Origin: Flaveria trinervia
Lineage: Eukaryota > Streptophyta > Magnoliopsida > Asterales > Asteraceae
Length of the DNA: 64,000 nucleotides
NCBI GenBank assembly: GCA_025506515.1
Contig: CM046458.1
Coordinates: forward strand, 45,383,890 to 45,447,889
Reading direction: 5' to 3'
Shown: one piece after another, positions 45,529 through 56,738 of the stretch
How positions within the stretch are numbered: position 1 is the first letter of the stretch
How the letters are laid out: each line of letters begins with the position of its first letter
The notes under the pieces: model-generated
Told to the model about the DNA's origin: nothing
Database searches by the model: none
What the model saw: the letters and a program-made list of their open reading frames with translations, nothing else
Program-made: the position numbers and the translations under genes

Positions 45529-46008
45529 TATTGGGGTTCAACAACGGAATAAACTGAAGCTTACCAAATCATAATCACAGGCGACTGAAGATCTCATTGT
45601 ACAAGTTCAGAGACCAAGTTGATCACAACAAAAACAACAATACAAGATAATTCAACATGACAAAGTCAACATCAAGACAATTAGAAAGTCAAAATTAGGT
45701 CATGTTGAAATAATAATATAAATAGACCCACTAGTGCATTTTTGCAAGTATGGCTTTTGTGTGTGTGTTTCTCATGGTGTAAATCACCACCCAAGGAGAA
45801 ATCCTCTCCTTTGGGTGGGTTTGAATTCACCAGCCATCTATGATTCTCATTTTAACTTGTTTATCAACATCAATAAAATCATAATATTATTATTATCAAT
45901 CTCTTTGTTCTTTGATTCACACACGTCCACCCATCCTAATTTTGTTTTCTAGATCAGAACGAGATGAATCTTAAGATCCAAGCTTAATGAATCTATATTG
46001 ATTTAGAA
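45529..46008 (+). repeat. Third, inverted LTR (D1)
   Basis: It begins TATTGGGGTTCAACAACGG (expected TGTTGGGG) right after CCTTC and ends GATTTAGAA. It is the reverse complement of the LTRs at 46024-46511 and 47781-48264. Confidence 0.9.
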
Positions 46009-46023
46009 AAATTGATACAATTT
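46009..46023. other. Palindrome centre between inverted LTRs
   Basis: AAATTGATACAATTT, itself an inverted repeat around ATA. Read from the 46024-46511 LTR it is AAATTGTATCA, similar to the start of a primer site (ATGGTATTAGAG at the other LTR). Confidence 0.7.
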
Positions 46024-46511
46024 TACTAAATCAATATTTTAGAGTCATTGAGCTTGGATCTTAGGATCCATTTCATTCAGATCTAGAAATCAAAATTAAG
46101 ATGGGTGGACGTGTGTGAATCAAAGAACAAAGAGATGGATAATAATAATGTTATGATTTCATTGATGTTGATAAACAAGTTACAATGAGAATCACAGATG
46201 GCCGGTGAATTCAAACCCACCCAAAGGAGAGGATTTCTCCTTGGGTGGTGATTTACACCATGAGAAACACACACACACACACAAAAGCCACACTTACAAA
46301 ATTGCCCTAGTGGGTCTATTTATATTATTATTACAAAATGACCTAATCTTGACATTCTAATTGTCTTGATGTTGACTTTATCATGTTAATTGTCTTGTAT
46401 TGTTGTTTTTGTTGTGATCAACTTGGTCTCTGAAATTGTACAATGAGATCTTCAGTCGGTTGTGATTATGATTTGGTAAGCTTCAGTTTATTCCATTGTT
46501 GAACCCCAACA
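46024..46511 (-). repeat. 3' LTR (D2) of the three-LTR element
   Basis: The plus strand runs TACTAAATCAATATT to TTGAACCCCAACA. The purine tract follows on the internal side (CAATTTAGGGGGAGTAT on minus, 46528-46512). Confidence 0.9.
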
Positions 46512-46528
46512 ATACTCCCCCTAAATTG

Positions 46529-47159
46529 ATGCTTGCTAGACCTTGAATTTGAAGATCTTCTCTGTCATATGTCTTCTTGATCAACTGATGCTCCGGCACA
46601 ATCCACTGATATTCTCCCCCTCAGATTAAGCTCCTTCTAATATATTTCTGACAAAGGTTAGAATCTCTTGAGAATACTTCTTGGTATTGGATATGGATTG
46701 TATCACTTTTGGATTACAGTTGATATCACAACTCAAGGATTAGAATGTATTAGGCATATGATGAGGCTTTGAACTTCAATAAACTGCATGAAGAACATGA
46801 ATCAATGTTGAACACATTTCCACTCTTTTAAAATAACTTGATAAATGACATTTTTCAGATAATGAGTACTCCATTGGTTAAAGTCTAGCTAATTATCTGC
46901 TTGGTAGTCAGACATGGGTGCAAAACATCATCAAAAAAATATGAGCCCAAGTACTTAGAAAAGGGCATCTGATAGTTGTACAAGTCCTTGGATGAATCTG
47001 TAAAAAGTGACCAAAGTTGATTTATATACTCTTTTTTTCATGATCAAAATAGACGTGCCTGTTGGTTGCAATCGTTCACATTCATGTTTATATTTTCTTT
47101 TTGAAGTCCTGTTCATCAGCTGTTCATAAGCATTACTTGCAATACATCCACATTTCTTT
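46529..47159 (-). other. Internal non-coding tail of the three-LTR element
   Basis: No recognisable coding sequence apart from the end of the heptad-repeat frame (to about 46955). It contains CTCCCCCTCAGATTAAG near 46613, a second purine-tract-like run on the minus strand. Confidence 0.5.
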
Positions 47160-47545
47160 GCTAACTCATCCGCATTTGTTTGCAAAACATCCACATTTGT
47201 TTGCAAAGCATCCAATTGCTTGCAAGGCATCCACATTTGATTTCAATGCATTAGCATTTGATTTCAATGCATCTGCATTTGCGCTTAAAGTACCTACATT
47301 TTTTACAAGTCAACCACATTTGGTGACAAGGCATCCACATTTGTTGCCAAGTCATCCGCATTTGGTGACAAGTCATCCACATTTGTGTATAACACATCCA
47401 CATTTGATCAAGCTTCATCCTCATTTGTTTTTGTTCATCCGTATTTGTTTTCAGACTTGAACAAAAACGATTCACACTGCAGTGCAAGTCGAGACATCAG
47501 CAGTAGCCTCCATTTCTTCATATTTTCTTTGTTTTTAATGATAAT
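47160..47545 (-). pseudogene. gag-like region with 21-bp (heptad) repeats
   Basis: A possible start MEATADVSTCTAV lies at about 47511 on the minus strand, similar to the short N-terminus of plant copia gag. About fourteen units of 21 bases follow (47160-47455). In the best frame each encodes a seven-residue unit of the type N-V-D-x-L-x-x, for example LYTNVDDLSPNADDLATNVD. Leucine at every seventh position fits a coiled coil. Three units are 19 or 20 bases long, which breaks the frame. No zinc knuckle or pol follows. Confidence 0.65.
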
Positions 47546-47766
47546 CGTGTTTAATTACATCGAATTTTGAAGGAATAAACTAGTGAATGATTATATTTCT
47601 TCAAATCGTACCATATTAGAACATATCTGATGAATTTTCTTCTTGATTTTAAGATGAACAAATGGGTTTTCTTCCTTTTTATGATAATCTTGTTCAATTG
47701 CATCGAATTTTGACATCATTAAGATGAAATCAGATCTGAAAACTAGATAAATCCAGTAACCAACAA

Positions 47767-47780
47767 CTCTAATACCATTT
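47767..47780 (-). other. Primer binding site, tRNA-Met-like
   Basis: The minus strand reads AAATGGTATTAGAG next to the LTR end TTTAGCA; one change from TGGTATCAGAG. Confidence 0.75.
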
Positions 47781-48264
47781 TGCTAAATCAATATTTCAGA
47801 TTCATTGAGCTTGGATCTTAGGATTCATCTCGTTTAGATCTAGAAATCAAAATTAAAATGGGTGGAGGTGTGTGAATCAAAGAACAAAGAGATGGATAAT
47901 AATAATGTTATGAGTTCATTGATGTTGATAAACAAGTTACAATGAAAATCATAGATGGCTGGTGAATTAAAACCCACCCAAAGGAGAGGATTTCTCCTTG
48001 GGTGGTGATTTACACCATGAGAAACACACACACACGCAAGCCACACTTGTTAAAATGCACTAGTGAGTCTATTTATATTATTATTACAACATGACCTAAT
48101 TTTGACTTTTTAGTTATCTTGATGTTGACTTTGTCATGTTGAATTATCTTGTATTGTGTTTTTGTTGTGATCAACTTGGTCTGTGAACTTGTACAGTGAG
48201 ATCCTTAGTTGGCTATGATTATGAGTTGGTAAGCTTCAATTTATTCCATTGTTGAACCCCAACA
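47781..48264 (-). repeat. 5' LTR (D3) of the three-LTR element
   Basis: The plus strand runs TGCTAAATCAATATTTC to GTTGAACCCCAACA, followed by CCTTC. It matches D2 and inverted D1. Confidence 0.9.
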
Positions 48265-48269
48265 CCTTC

Positions 48270-48610
48270 GCCCATTTTAAACCAACAATGTGGCATTTGG
48301 CATTTTCACCTATATATCCCCTCAAAAGGCATGAATTTTAAATTCGCATGGTAGTTGCTATTGTAGGAAAAGTTTATTAATGGAATATGATCATTCAAAC
48401 TACCATTGAACTCAATAGCATATCTCAATAACATATCCTTTGACGTCCATATCTCGCTCTTGCTGTTTGTCTAAGGATAACCGGTCATACTTATTTTTAA
48501 ATTAGTCCCTAATACATTATGAAATGTTTACTAGAAGCATGTGAACCTAACATCATGATCAGACATAATTCAGGTCGCCATTCCATGTTGAATCACTATC
48601 TCATTTATGT
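48270..48610 (-). pseudogene. Degenerate gypsy integrase core
   Basis: The minus strand reads in pieces VIQHGMAT, IMSDHDVRFTCF, TFHNVLGTNLKISMT, IEFNGSLNDHIPLINFSYNS and CWFKMG. This is the catalytic core of a Tekay-type integrase with the second catalytic Asp in SDHDVRF. It continues into 45523-44950 once the three-LTR element is removed. Stops and changes are frequent, so it is old. Confidence 0.75.
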
Positions 48611-49702
48611 AAAACTGGTGTTGGATTGGGGTCAATTAAGACCAACAATAAATTTTTCTAAGATCAGTAAGTAATAAATTTGAATCTAAGGGGTTGCTTG
48701 GCAGAATCTGAATGTAACATCAGACCTATTTTTAAACTATGAACCCGAACCCATTTTTTCTAATTATTTATTTCAATGGATCAAATGTATCACGATGTAG
48801 TTTAACCAATATTATAAATGGTTTTATTCAAAATTTTCATTCATTTAAATCATTTGAAAAATTTATAATAAGGTTATAAACATTTATTTTTAAGTTGAAA
48901 GTTTGATTTGTCATTTTTAATAAATAACTAAATTTATAAGTCTCATTAAAAAATTATAAAAGTTTTATAATATTTTGTGAAATAAATGGATTAATTAAAT
49001 AAAGTTTTATTCAGTTTTGGGTGAAAATTGACATTTATAAAACTTGAATTACAAGTTTCACATAAAATAATAAGTATTCAAACTACAAGGACCAAATTGT
49101 AAATTGTTTCAAACCCAAACCACTCCCCCAACTTTTACCTTGTCTCCGGCTAGACCTCCGGCCGAACTCCGGTGAGGTCCAACCACACCAAATCAATCTA
49201 TTTCCAAGCTGATCAAACCGTTATTCATGGTCGCGAGCATGTTCAACTCATGATACATATTAATTCGAAGAACGATTGTTATAGGTGTTAAAATTCAAAC
49301 CGAACATTTCTAACCAAAATTTTTAATCAATTTCGTAATAGCAACAATCAAATGACTTAATGGGCTCATCCTTAACGCATTTCTAATAAATTCAAATGAA
49401 ATCATGTTGTTAATTTTAATTGAAACAACATTTAGCCACCGGTGCGAATTGAAACATTCAAACCCGAATTCATTAACTCGTCTGGTGTGTAACCGATGCA
49501 ATTGAACCTATATAATAGAGGCCAACGTTTCTAAACGACCTTTTCAACATTTCTGCACATCTAATTCCGTTATACATCACATTTTCAAGGTTTTCGATCT
49601 CCATTTTCTCTCAAAATCTGCAACTGATCGAACTCCACATTCGAGACAAATTCAACATAAATTAGTTTAGGGCTTCTTATCATCTTCAATCAAGGAAGAT
49701 TT
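48611..49702 (+). repeat. Diverged gypsy LTR-like sequence
   Basis: It shares layout and short phrases with the Tekay LTR at 50140-52633: a line of type GGACCAAATTGTAAATT, a C-rich run (CCAAACCACTCCCCCAAC), TCCGGC(C/T) phrases, GGTGAGGTCC, and TCTCAAAATCTGCAACTGATCGA. This suggests a related, older LTR fragment. Both ends are uncertain; its right end is cut by the copia LTR starting near 49703. Confidence 0.45.
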
Positions 49703-50139
49703 TCCAGGATCAGTTTTGTCACTAAACACTTGGTTTTCTCTCAAACTCACTTATACTCACACAGTATAATGAAGCAAAATCTCAAAGAGTTGTTTATAAT
49801 ATACTAAATAACAAAAAGAAAACACAAGATAATAATTTTCAAGATACTTGTATATATTACTTCTCAACTCAAAGTTTACAAGACTCTTACAAGCTTACTA
49901 CGTGAGTTACAATGAGAAACCATATATACTACTATCTACAGCTGAATATACTTTGACACAAGCTAGAATCCTCTAACTAAAGCAGATATTATAAAGCTAT
50001 AGTTAAGGTATCTTAGATAATGTCGTATCTAAGATATGGTAGTCATGATATGTCCATGTCTTACCTTTTGTCCCCAACTAAAGTTAGCAACTTGTACTAA
50101 CATATAAAGGTGAACAATAGAATAAAGTATGGTCAACTA
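49703..50139 (-). repeat. Type A 3' LTR, part left of the Tekay insertion
   Basis: It contains TGTCACTAAACACTTGG, TCTCAAACTCAC and GTTACAATGAGAAACC, all shared with the type A LTRs at 14230-15003 and 21235-22079. It ends with AACTA (50135-50139), the Tekay target duplication. Confidence 0.85.
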
Positions 50140-52633
50140 TGTAACATCTCGTTTTTTTTGTTAACTAAAAGTTAATTTTGTTATTTCTTGTAAGGGCCAT
50201 TTATGCTATTTATGAAACTTGGTGGGCTATTTATGTATGTTTCTTATTTAATTTAAAGTTTATAAATATTATATGATAATAATGTTAATATTAATAAAAG
50301 TATAAATACTATTATGGAAGAATAATAATATAATAATAATTATAATAATAACAATAATAATAATAATAATAATGATAATAAAATAATAATAATAAGTTAT
50401 CAAAGTTAACAAGTTAAAATTTGATTAAGTTCAAGGGGCCTAATTGTCAAATTAGAAACTTGAAATATTAAGTTTGGGCATAGAATATTAAGAATTCAAA
50501 GTTGAGGGACCAAATGTGTAATTAACTAACCCAACCCAAAACCATTCTCTCTCCCCGATTTTCCGGCCGCCGGCCGGCGAAACTCCGACACGGCGCCGGC
50601 GAGGTTCCAAAATCCGTAAAAATTCATCCGTTTTATTCCCAAATTATACCAATCGCTTCGTGAACACAATTCGAACCTCGTTATGAACTTTAAGGCGTTT
50701 ATCAATCGGTTACAAACTCCATTCGAAGGTATAACCGAAGCACGTTAAGATCCATAACCGTTTGAGCATTAAACTCCAATCATAACCCAATTAACTGAAC
50801 CAAAACGAGCGTTTATCTGATTCTAATCGATTGAAATCATCAATTTCACCTGAAATAAACAAAAACATCTCATTCGTTTCTCTCTGTTGATCACGAGCTG
50901 CAACATACTCGAACGCTATCTTCCGAACATCAAGATTTGAAATCGATAAGGGGCTTTGGATCTAGCTTGTCATACGAAGCTATACACAAGGTTAATTGTG
51001 TTATCATCAACGTTTACATCGTTTCTGCATCTCCCTTTGACCGCGACTTGTGCATCGTTGGGTTCACCTTCAATTCGAACTTGTTCGGGTAAATTACATA
51101 CATGAATATGCTCGTTTTAGCATGGGGAACAAAAGCCCCATGGTTAATTCGATCAAAAACCTCGAATTGACAATCAATTTGGATCGATCGGGTTCTAGGG
51201 TTCTTAAGGATTTGGGGGTGTTGTTTAGTTATGCTTTTTATTAATTTAAACGCGAACACTATCGCGGCTGGATGCCTTGGTTCACTGGTTATGTTACTCC
51301 ACTCACACACATGAGGTCCCGGGTTCGAACCCGGGCACCATCATGTTATTTTTTTAAAGGGTTTTAACCCTTAATTAAATTATAAAAACGTTTTTAATAT
51401 ATATAAAAATTATTTTAAACTTTAAATATTTTCAAAAGCCACCATATATTTTCTGTATATTTTTTAGTCTAAGTAATTATATTATATTTTTTCTTTTTTT
51501 TTTTATGAATAATAAAATGGATTACAAATAATAACTAAAAATTATTATTGTTTCAAAATGTTTCTTTTAATATCGTTTAATAGTACATAATTCTTTTTGC
51601 TATAAAAAAAATCTATTCAAATTTTATAAAACTTTCAAAATGTTATAAGTATTTCTTTTTCACATAATTAGTATAAACATAAATATATATTTTTTTAGAA
51701 AATATAAATGATTTTCATTTGTTAAATATAATTATTTAACAAACCTCAAACTCCACTTAACCCTAGTACTCATTAATTAGTTAAATCATTATGTTTAAGT
51801 TTAAATCTTGTAATATATATATTAGGTGTCTTGTGACGATACACCTTGGAGCGACGCTTGTTAATATTATTATTAAACCGCCATTATATATTTATTGTCA
51901 AGTGAGTTTTCTTGCCCCTTTTCATTTATTTCACACTATTTTGGGTGAAACATGATAACTATACATGATACACTTATACACGTTTGAGACTTGTAAATCA
52001 CGTGCAATTCAACTTATTATTTTGTCATGGTTATTTGTTTATTGTAAGTGTTTATATGAGATACATAGTTTGATTACAATCATTAACTATTGCTAGCCTG
52101 GCAACGTCTTAGATCTTTGGGCCTGACAAGCCTATTTGGTGCTAAAGCGAGGTATTGCCGACTCCTATGGAGTATGCTTGTTCATCATGGGAACCAAATA
52201 CACTTAGCCAATCTTTTATACTTGTAATCAAGTCGAGGTTTGGTTGTGACGATATGTGTTCTATAACCTTACTTGCTTATGACCTATGACATGAATTGCT
52301 ACTTGTAACTTTATCATATTATGTATAAAAACCTTGGAAACTCACCAACTATTTATAGTTGACCCTTTTTATTTTTATCATGTTTCAGGAAATCCCCAAG
52401 TTTAAAGTGGACTTTTGAAGCTTGGAAATAAAACTAGGACTTGGACCTAGTTAAATAAATAAATGTTATGCTACGTTTTGTTTTATTTGGATTATTTCAT
52501 GTTTTGTGACTTATGTTGTAATGACTTTTGAAACTTATAATTTTATATTTACACTTAATATAGCGTTATGTGGCTGTGAACAATCTTAACCCTCACATCT
52601 CGACGATTCCGCCGTCAAGGTTGGGGTGTGACA
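50140..52633 (+). repeat. Tekay 5' (or solo) LTR
   Basis: It opens TGTAACATCTCG and closes GGTTGGGGTGTGACA. It contains a TAA microsatellite (about 50326-50395), a CCGGCCGCCGGCCGG GC-rich palindrome (about 50564-50578), a tRNA-like segment (51269-51343) and ordinary AT-rich LTR sequence. Differences from 58156-60631 are mainly one- or two-base length changes. What follows is the worn target sequence and copia LTR, not a PBS, which is the structure of a solo LTR. Confidence 0.9.
51269..51343 (+). other. tRNA-like segment with Pol III A and B boxes in LTR
   Basis: A box TGGTTCACTGG (51278-51288) fits TRGYNNANNNG. B box GGTTCGAAC (51322-51330) lies within a perfect CCCGGG-TTCGAA-CCCGGG stem-loop. 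A T7 run follows at 51349-51355. The T-loop is one base short of a true tRNA, and no clear acceptor stem closes, so this is tRNA-derived (SINE-head-like) rather than a working tRNA gene. Confidence 0.65.
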
Positions 52634-54068
52634 ATACATGGCCTTTAGAAAATGCGATGAATATTAGAGGTCTGCAGCGGAGTGTCAGAGACCATACTTA
52701 TGTGCACTGGTTCATAGTAAGCAGCATCTTTCAAAGGTTAATTGTCTTCGGAGAACAAATTCTTCTGAAGCCTTTTATACTTCGGAAGAGTGCTTCTTTC
52801 CGTGGCTTGGGGACTTCTACTTCGGAAGTCATTGTCTTGAATTCTTCTATGTCTTGACTTCGGAAGAGAAGACTTTGCTTCGAAGTTGGAGCTTTTCCTT
52901 TGGAAGTTGATATTGCACTTTTTCTTTAGAAGAACTTCATTTCCTTCGAAAGTTCCACCTTAGCTTCCGAAGTCTGTATAAGTCACCAACATAGTCTAAG
53001 TGTTTAGTTTTAGTTGCACCAGCCTTTCTAGATCCAAAACACTCCCCCTAGGCTGATCCAACCAAACCTTACTATCTACTTCTCAAGACTTTCTGCACAA
53101 GGGATAGGAGATATTTATCTGTTTCTTTGTTCTGTCTGGAGGTTATGCTGAGAAGTCTATGCAAATATTAGTGGATAGGAGATCTAGTCATCACTCCTAA
53201 TGAGATGCATCCTTTGTCCCCCCCTGAAGAGAGTTAGTTGATAAGATTATAGTCAACCCCATCTAACAATGGTTCAAGTTTAGGATCTACAACCATTTAA
53301 AGAAGGCTTGCCTTGGTTGTTTATCCCTTCCTCTCTTCCTCCTTTTTTAGTTTTAACTACTCTTCAATCCTGTTCTAGCTGTTAGCTCAACCGGTGAGGC
53401 TACTTGGAGATTTCTATTGGCTGCTACCTTAGAGTTTGAGAGAGAATGGCTTCTCTGCTAACTCAGCAATATCAAATCTACTCAAGTGTAGCAGAGATGA
53501 GCATTAGGCCTGTTCAACTCACTATTCTCTCACTCAACAATAAAGTTATGAAAGAGTCTTCAACCTCCACAGGAATTTCTTTCTTGGCACAAGGGGTTTG
53601 CTAGGTACTTTGTCCCCCTTCTTGGTATCTAGCAGAGTCACCAACTCCTTCTCACCTTCTTCTCTTCTTTATTCAGTGAATCAATTTGAGGCCAAGGAGT
53701 TTTCAGCCTGTCAATGTTCCTCTAGGTAGATCAAGGAATGTCCTCTTGTGAGGGAACATGAGACCATCAGCATAAGTCGTTGATATAATCCTCCTCACAA
53801 GAGTCATCAAAGTATGCATTTGTTGAGCTTTATCTTGATCTCCTTAACTCTTCTAAGGATAGATGTTTAGAAGGCGAGAGATAGCCTAGATGGTTGTTTG
53901 TAGATGGAGGTGTTTGGGTTCTAGGTAGTGTTTTGGTTGAAGGGTAATAAGTTGAGGTGATTGTGGTGATGAGGTAGGTATGGTGGTTGGTGTAAGTTCA
54001 GGGGTGTAAGGTTTGGAAATAGGCTCAGTTTTGATAGGAAAAGGAATGGGAAAAGTTCAGTTTGAGGT
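52634..54068 (-). repeat. Duplicate of the right flank (type A LTR end plus accessory ORF tail)
   Basis: It follows the sequence at 60632-62116 throughout but is about 50 bases shorter, owing to many small deletions. 52634 to about 53040 is the second half of the type A LTR; the remainder is the 3' region and accessory ORF end. It ends abruptly at TTTGAGGT (54061-54068), where the sequence switches to Tekay gag. Confidence 0.9.
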
Positions 54069-54656
54069 GGGTAGCCGACCCACAACCTTGGAAGAAGCCA
54101 TTACAATCACCGCTCAACTCACCGAGAACCATATAAGAGCGGGCACCATGTCTGTGAAGGGTGCAAAGAAGGTAGAGAAGACGGCTACCGAGGCGGTTAA
54201 GGAGACCAAAGCTGAACCGTCTAACAGCCACAACAACAACAAGAAGCGCAAGTTCACACCGGCGCGTAATTATGCCGTGGCTGCACCTAAACACCCCAAA
54301 GGCAACCTGTACCTGCGGCTACATCTGTGGCACAAGTGCCTGGGGCTAGGGCTTATGCTGGTCCTCAACCGGTGTGCAGCACGTGTAGGTATCATCACCC
54401 GGGGAATCAACCATGCCGCATTTGCACCTTATGCGGTAAATATGGTCATTTGGTGGCAACTTGCCACCGTGCACCTAATAATGCCGCTGTGGTCACAAAC
54501 CGTGTTTGCTACAACTGTGGGGAACCTGGCCACTTTCGTCCACAATGCCCTCGTCTTGTGGGTAATCTTCCACAAGCCCGAGGACGTGCTTTCAACATCA
54601 ACGCTAACCAAGCACAAGCAAACAACGATGTGGTGAATGGTACGTTAACTCACCCT
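54069..54656 (+). pseudogene. Tekay gag, C-terminal part with two zinc knuckles
   Basis: It starts in mid-gag with SRPTTLEEAITITAQL, then a lysine/asparagine-rich linker. In a second frame (54327-54656) come two CCHC knuckles, CTLCGKYGHLVATC and CYNCGEPGHFRPQC, which bind element RNA during packaging. A cysteine-rich CSTCRYHHPGNQPC segment precedes them. The first half of gag is missing at the junction at 54068. A single frame change near 54310 separates the two parts. Confidence 0.9.
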
Positions 54657-54725
54657 TAAATTTTGTGATCAATTCATGTCATATTTTACCTGTATTGTTA
54701 AATACCTTAAAAAAATTGAACAGGT

Positions 54726-54995
54726 ATGTTCCTTATTAACAAAACTTATGCCTATGTCCTATTTGATTCTGGAGCCGATAAAAGTTTTGTTTCATTAGAG
54801 TTTGAATCCATACTTGCTAAGCCACATACGAAACTAGAAAGACCTCTTACTGTTGAAGTTGCCGATGGAGAACCAATTACCGTTGACGTTATCGTTCGTG
54901 ATTGCATCTTAAGTCTTGATACGCATGATTTTCTTATCGATCTTATTCCTATGAAACTTGGAGCTTTGACGTCATCATTGGTATGGATTGGTTAG
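54726..54995 (+). pseudogene. Tekay aspartic protease
   Basis: YVLFDSGADKSFVSLEF contains the DSGA active site. HDFLIDLIPMKLG follows, then a one-base deletion within the usual FDVIIGMDWL block moves the frame: GALTSSLVWIG, with MDWLAKHHAEI resuming in the next frame at 54983. The protease would release gag, RT and integrase from the polyprotein. Confidence 0.9.
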
Positions 54996-56738
54996 CCAAA
55001 CACCATGCTGAGATCATTTGTTTCGAGAAGTGCATTCGTATACCGTTACCCTCTAGAGATACGTTGAAGGTGTTCGGTGAAAAATCTTCTAAAGGGCTTA
55101 AACTCATGTCTTGCACTCAAGCCCGAAAGTGCTTAAACAAGAAGTATATGGCCTTCTTGGCTTATGTGGTCAACACGAAAGTCAAAGGGAAAGAACTTAA
55201 GGATGTCCCTATCGTACGAGACTTTCCTGAAGTATTCCCCGATGACCTTAGTGGTTTACCTCCCGTGCGTGAAGTCGAGTTTAAAATTGACTTGATACCG
55301 GGAGCAAACCCCGTGGCCAAGTCACCATATCGGCTTGCACCATCGGAAATGCAAGAACTCTCTTGTCAATTGCAAGAGCTGTCCGAGAAGGGCTTCATCC
55401 GTCCTAGTTCTTCGCCTTGGGGTGCACCTGTCCTTTTCGTGAAGAAGAAAGATGGATCGTTTCGTATGTGCATCGATTATCGCGAGCTTAACAAACTTAC
55501 CATCAAGAATCGTTACCCTCTTCCTCGCATCGATGACTTGTTTGATCAACTTCAAGGAGCTGCCATATTCTCGAAAATTGATCTACGTTCTGGATATCAT
55601 CAATTACGAGTTCATGAGGATGACATTCCAAAGACTGCTTTTCGTACTCGTTATGGACACTATGAGTTTATGGTGATGCCTTTTGGTTTAACCAATGCTC
55701 CTGCTGTCTTCATGGATCTCATGAATCGGGTATGCAAGCCTTATCTAGACAAGTTTGTGATCGTTTTTATTGATGACATACTTATCTATTCCAAGACCAA
55801 CACCGATCATGAGCTGCATTTGAGGTTGGTTCTTGAGTTGTTAAAGAAAGAGCAATTGTACGCAAAGTTCTCGAAGTGTGATTTCTGGCTCGAAGAAGTT
55901 CAATTTCTAGGACACGTGGTGAATAGCCAAGGGATTCACGTTGATCCTGCAAAGGTGGAAGCTGTGAAGAATTGGTGTATTCCTACAACTCCTACCGAAG
56001 TTCGTTCTTTTCTTGGTCTTGCTGGTTATTATCGGCGATTCATCGCCAATTTCTCGAGGATCGCGAAGCCACTCACCACTTTGACACAAAAGAATAAACC
56101 ATTCGAGTGGGGTACCGAGCAAGAAGAAGCTTTTGAAGCGTTAAAGCATAAGTTGTGCAATGCTCCTATACTGACCCTACCCGATGGAAACGACGATTTC
56201 ACCGTGTATTGTGATGCATCTAAGCAAGGCCTTGGTTGTGTTCTCATGCAACGAGGGAAGGTCATAGCTTATGCGTCGAGACAATTGAAGGTTCACGAGG
56301 TGAATTATACAACTCACGATCTCGAACTTGGTGCTGTTGTATTTGCTTTGAAGATTTGGAGGCACTACCTGTATGGTACGCAATGTATAGTCTACACCGA
56401 TCACAAAAGCCTTCAACACGTTTTCAATCAAAAATCTCAACATGAGACAACGTCGTTGGGTGGAGTTGATTAGTGACTATGATTGTGACATTCGTTACCA
56501 TCCTGGTAAAGCAAACGTTGTGGCCGATGCATTGAGCCGAAAGATTCACAACAAGATGATCTCATTTCAAGAAATTCGAGATCGACGTCAATGGTTTGAC
56601 ACCTTGGGTGAGTTCGATACTGAAATTCGACTAGATGTCAACGAGACCACCGTACTACTACAAAACCTGAGAATAGATAGTGACATCGAGTCTAGCATCC
56701 TGGAGGCCCAACAAATGGTACAACGAGAAGGAGAATGA
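54983..56738 (+). pseudogene. Tekay reverse transcriptase and RNase H
   Basis: A 496-codon open piece runs from MDWLAKHHAEI to 56473. RT: RDFPEVFPDDLSGLPP, FVKKKDGSFRMCIDYREL, FSKIDLRSGYHQL (first Asp), VMPFGLTNAPAVFMDLMN and FIDDILIYS (catalytic pair). RNase H: FTVYCDASKQGLGCVLMQ, ELGAVVFALKIWRHYLYG and YTDHKSLQHVFNQ. A two-base deletion near 56434 shifts the frame. The remainder, MRQRRWVELISDYDCDI and GKANVVADALSRK, is in the frame 56442-56738. All catalytic residues are present. Confidence 0.95.

Larger units (their letters stand above)
45529..48264 (-). mobile_element. Three-LTR element with palindromic LTR pair, duplication CCTTC
   Basis: The outer limits carry CCTTC on both sides (45524-45528 and 48265-48269). 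Minus-strand order: LTR (48264-47781), tRNA-Met-like PBS (47780-47767), gag-like heptad-repeat region, purine tract (46528-46512), LTR (46511-46024), a short palindromic centre (46023-46009), then a third LTR in opposite orientation (46008-45529). All three LTRs are similar by eye. The interior is only about 1.3 kb with no pol, so the element is non-autonomous. It splits gypsy integrase codons. Confidence 0.85.

Noticed and set aside
47160..47455. CRISPR-like array from regularly spaced repeats
   Set aside because: Units are contiguous 21-base tandem repeats without unique spacers, in a plant retroelement, and encode heptads.
51014..51310. A 98-codon minus-strand frame in the Tekay LTR, repeated at 59095-59310
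   Set aside because: It lies wholly inside LTR sequence, overlaps the tRNA-like segment and is frameshifted in the second copy.
51269..51343. Functional tRNA gene
   Set aside because: The T-loop is one base short, the acceptor stem does not close and no anticodon arm is evident; called tRNA-like only.
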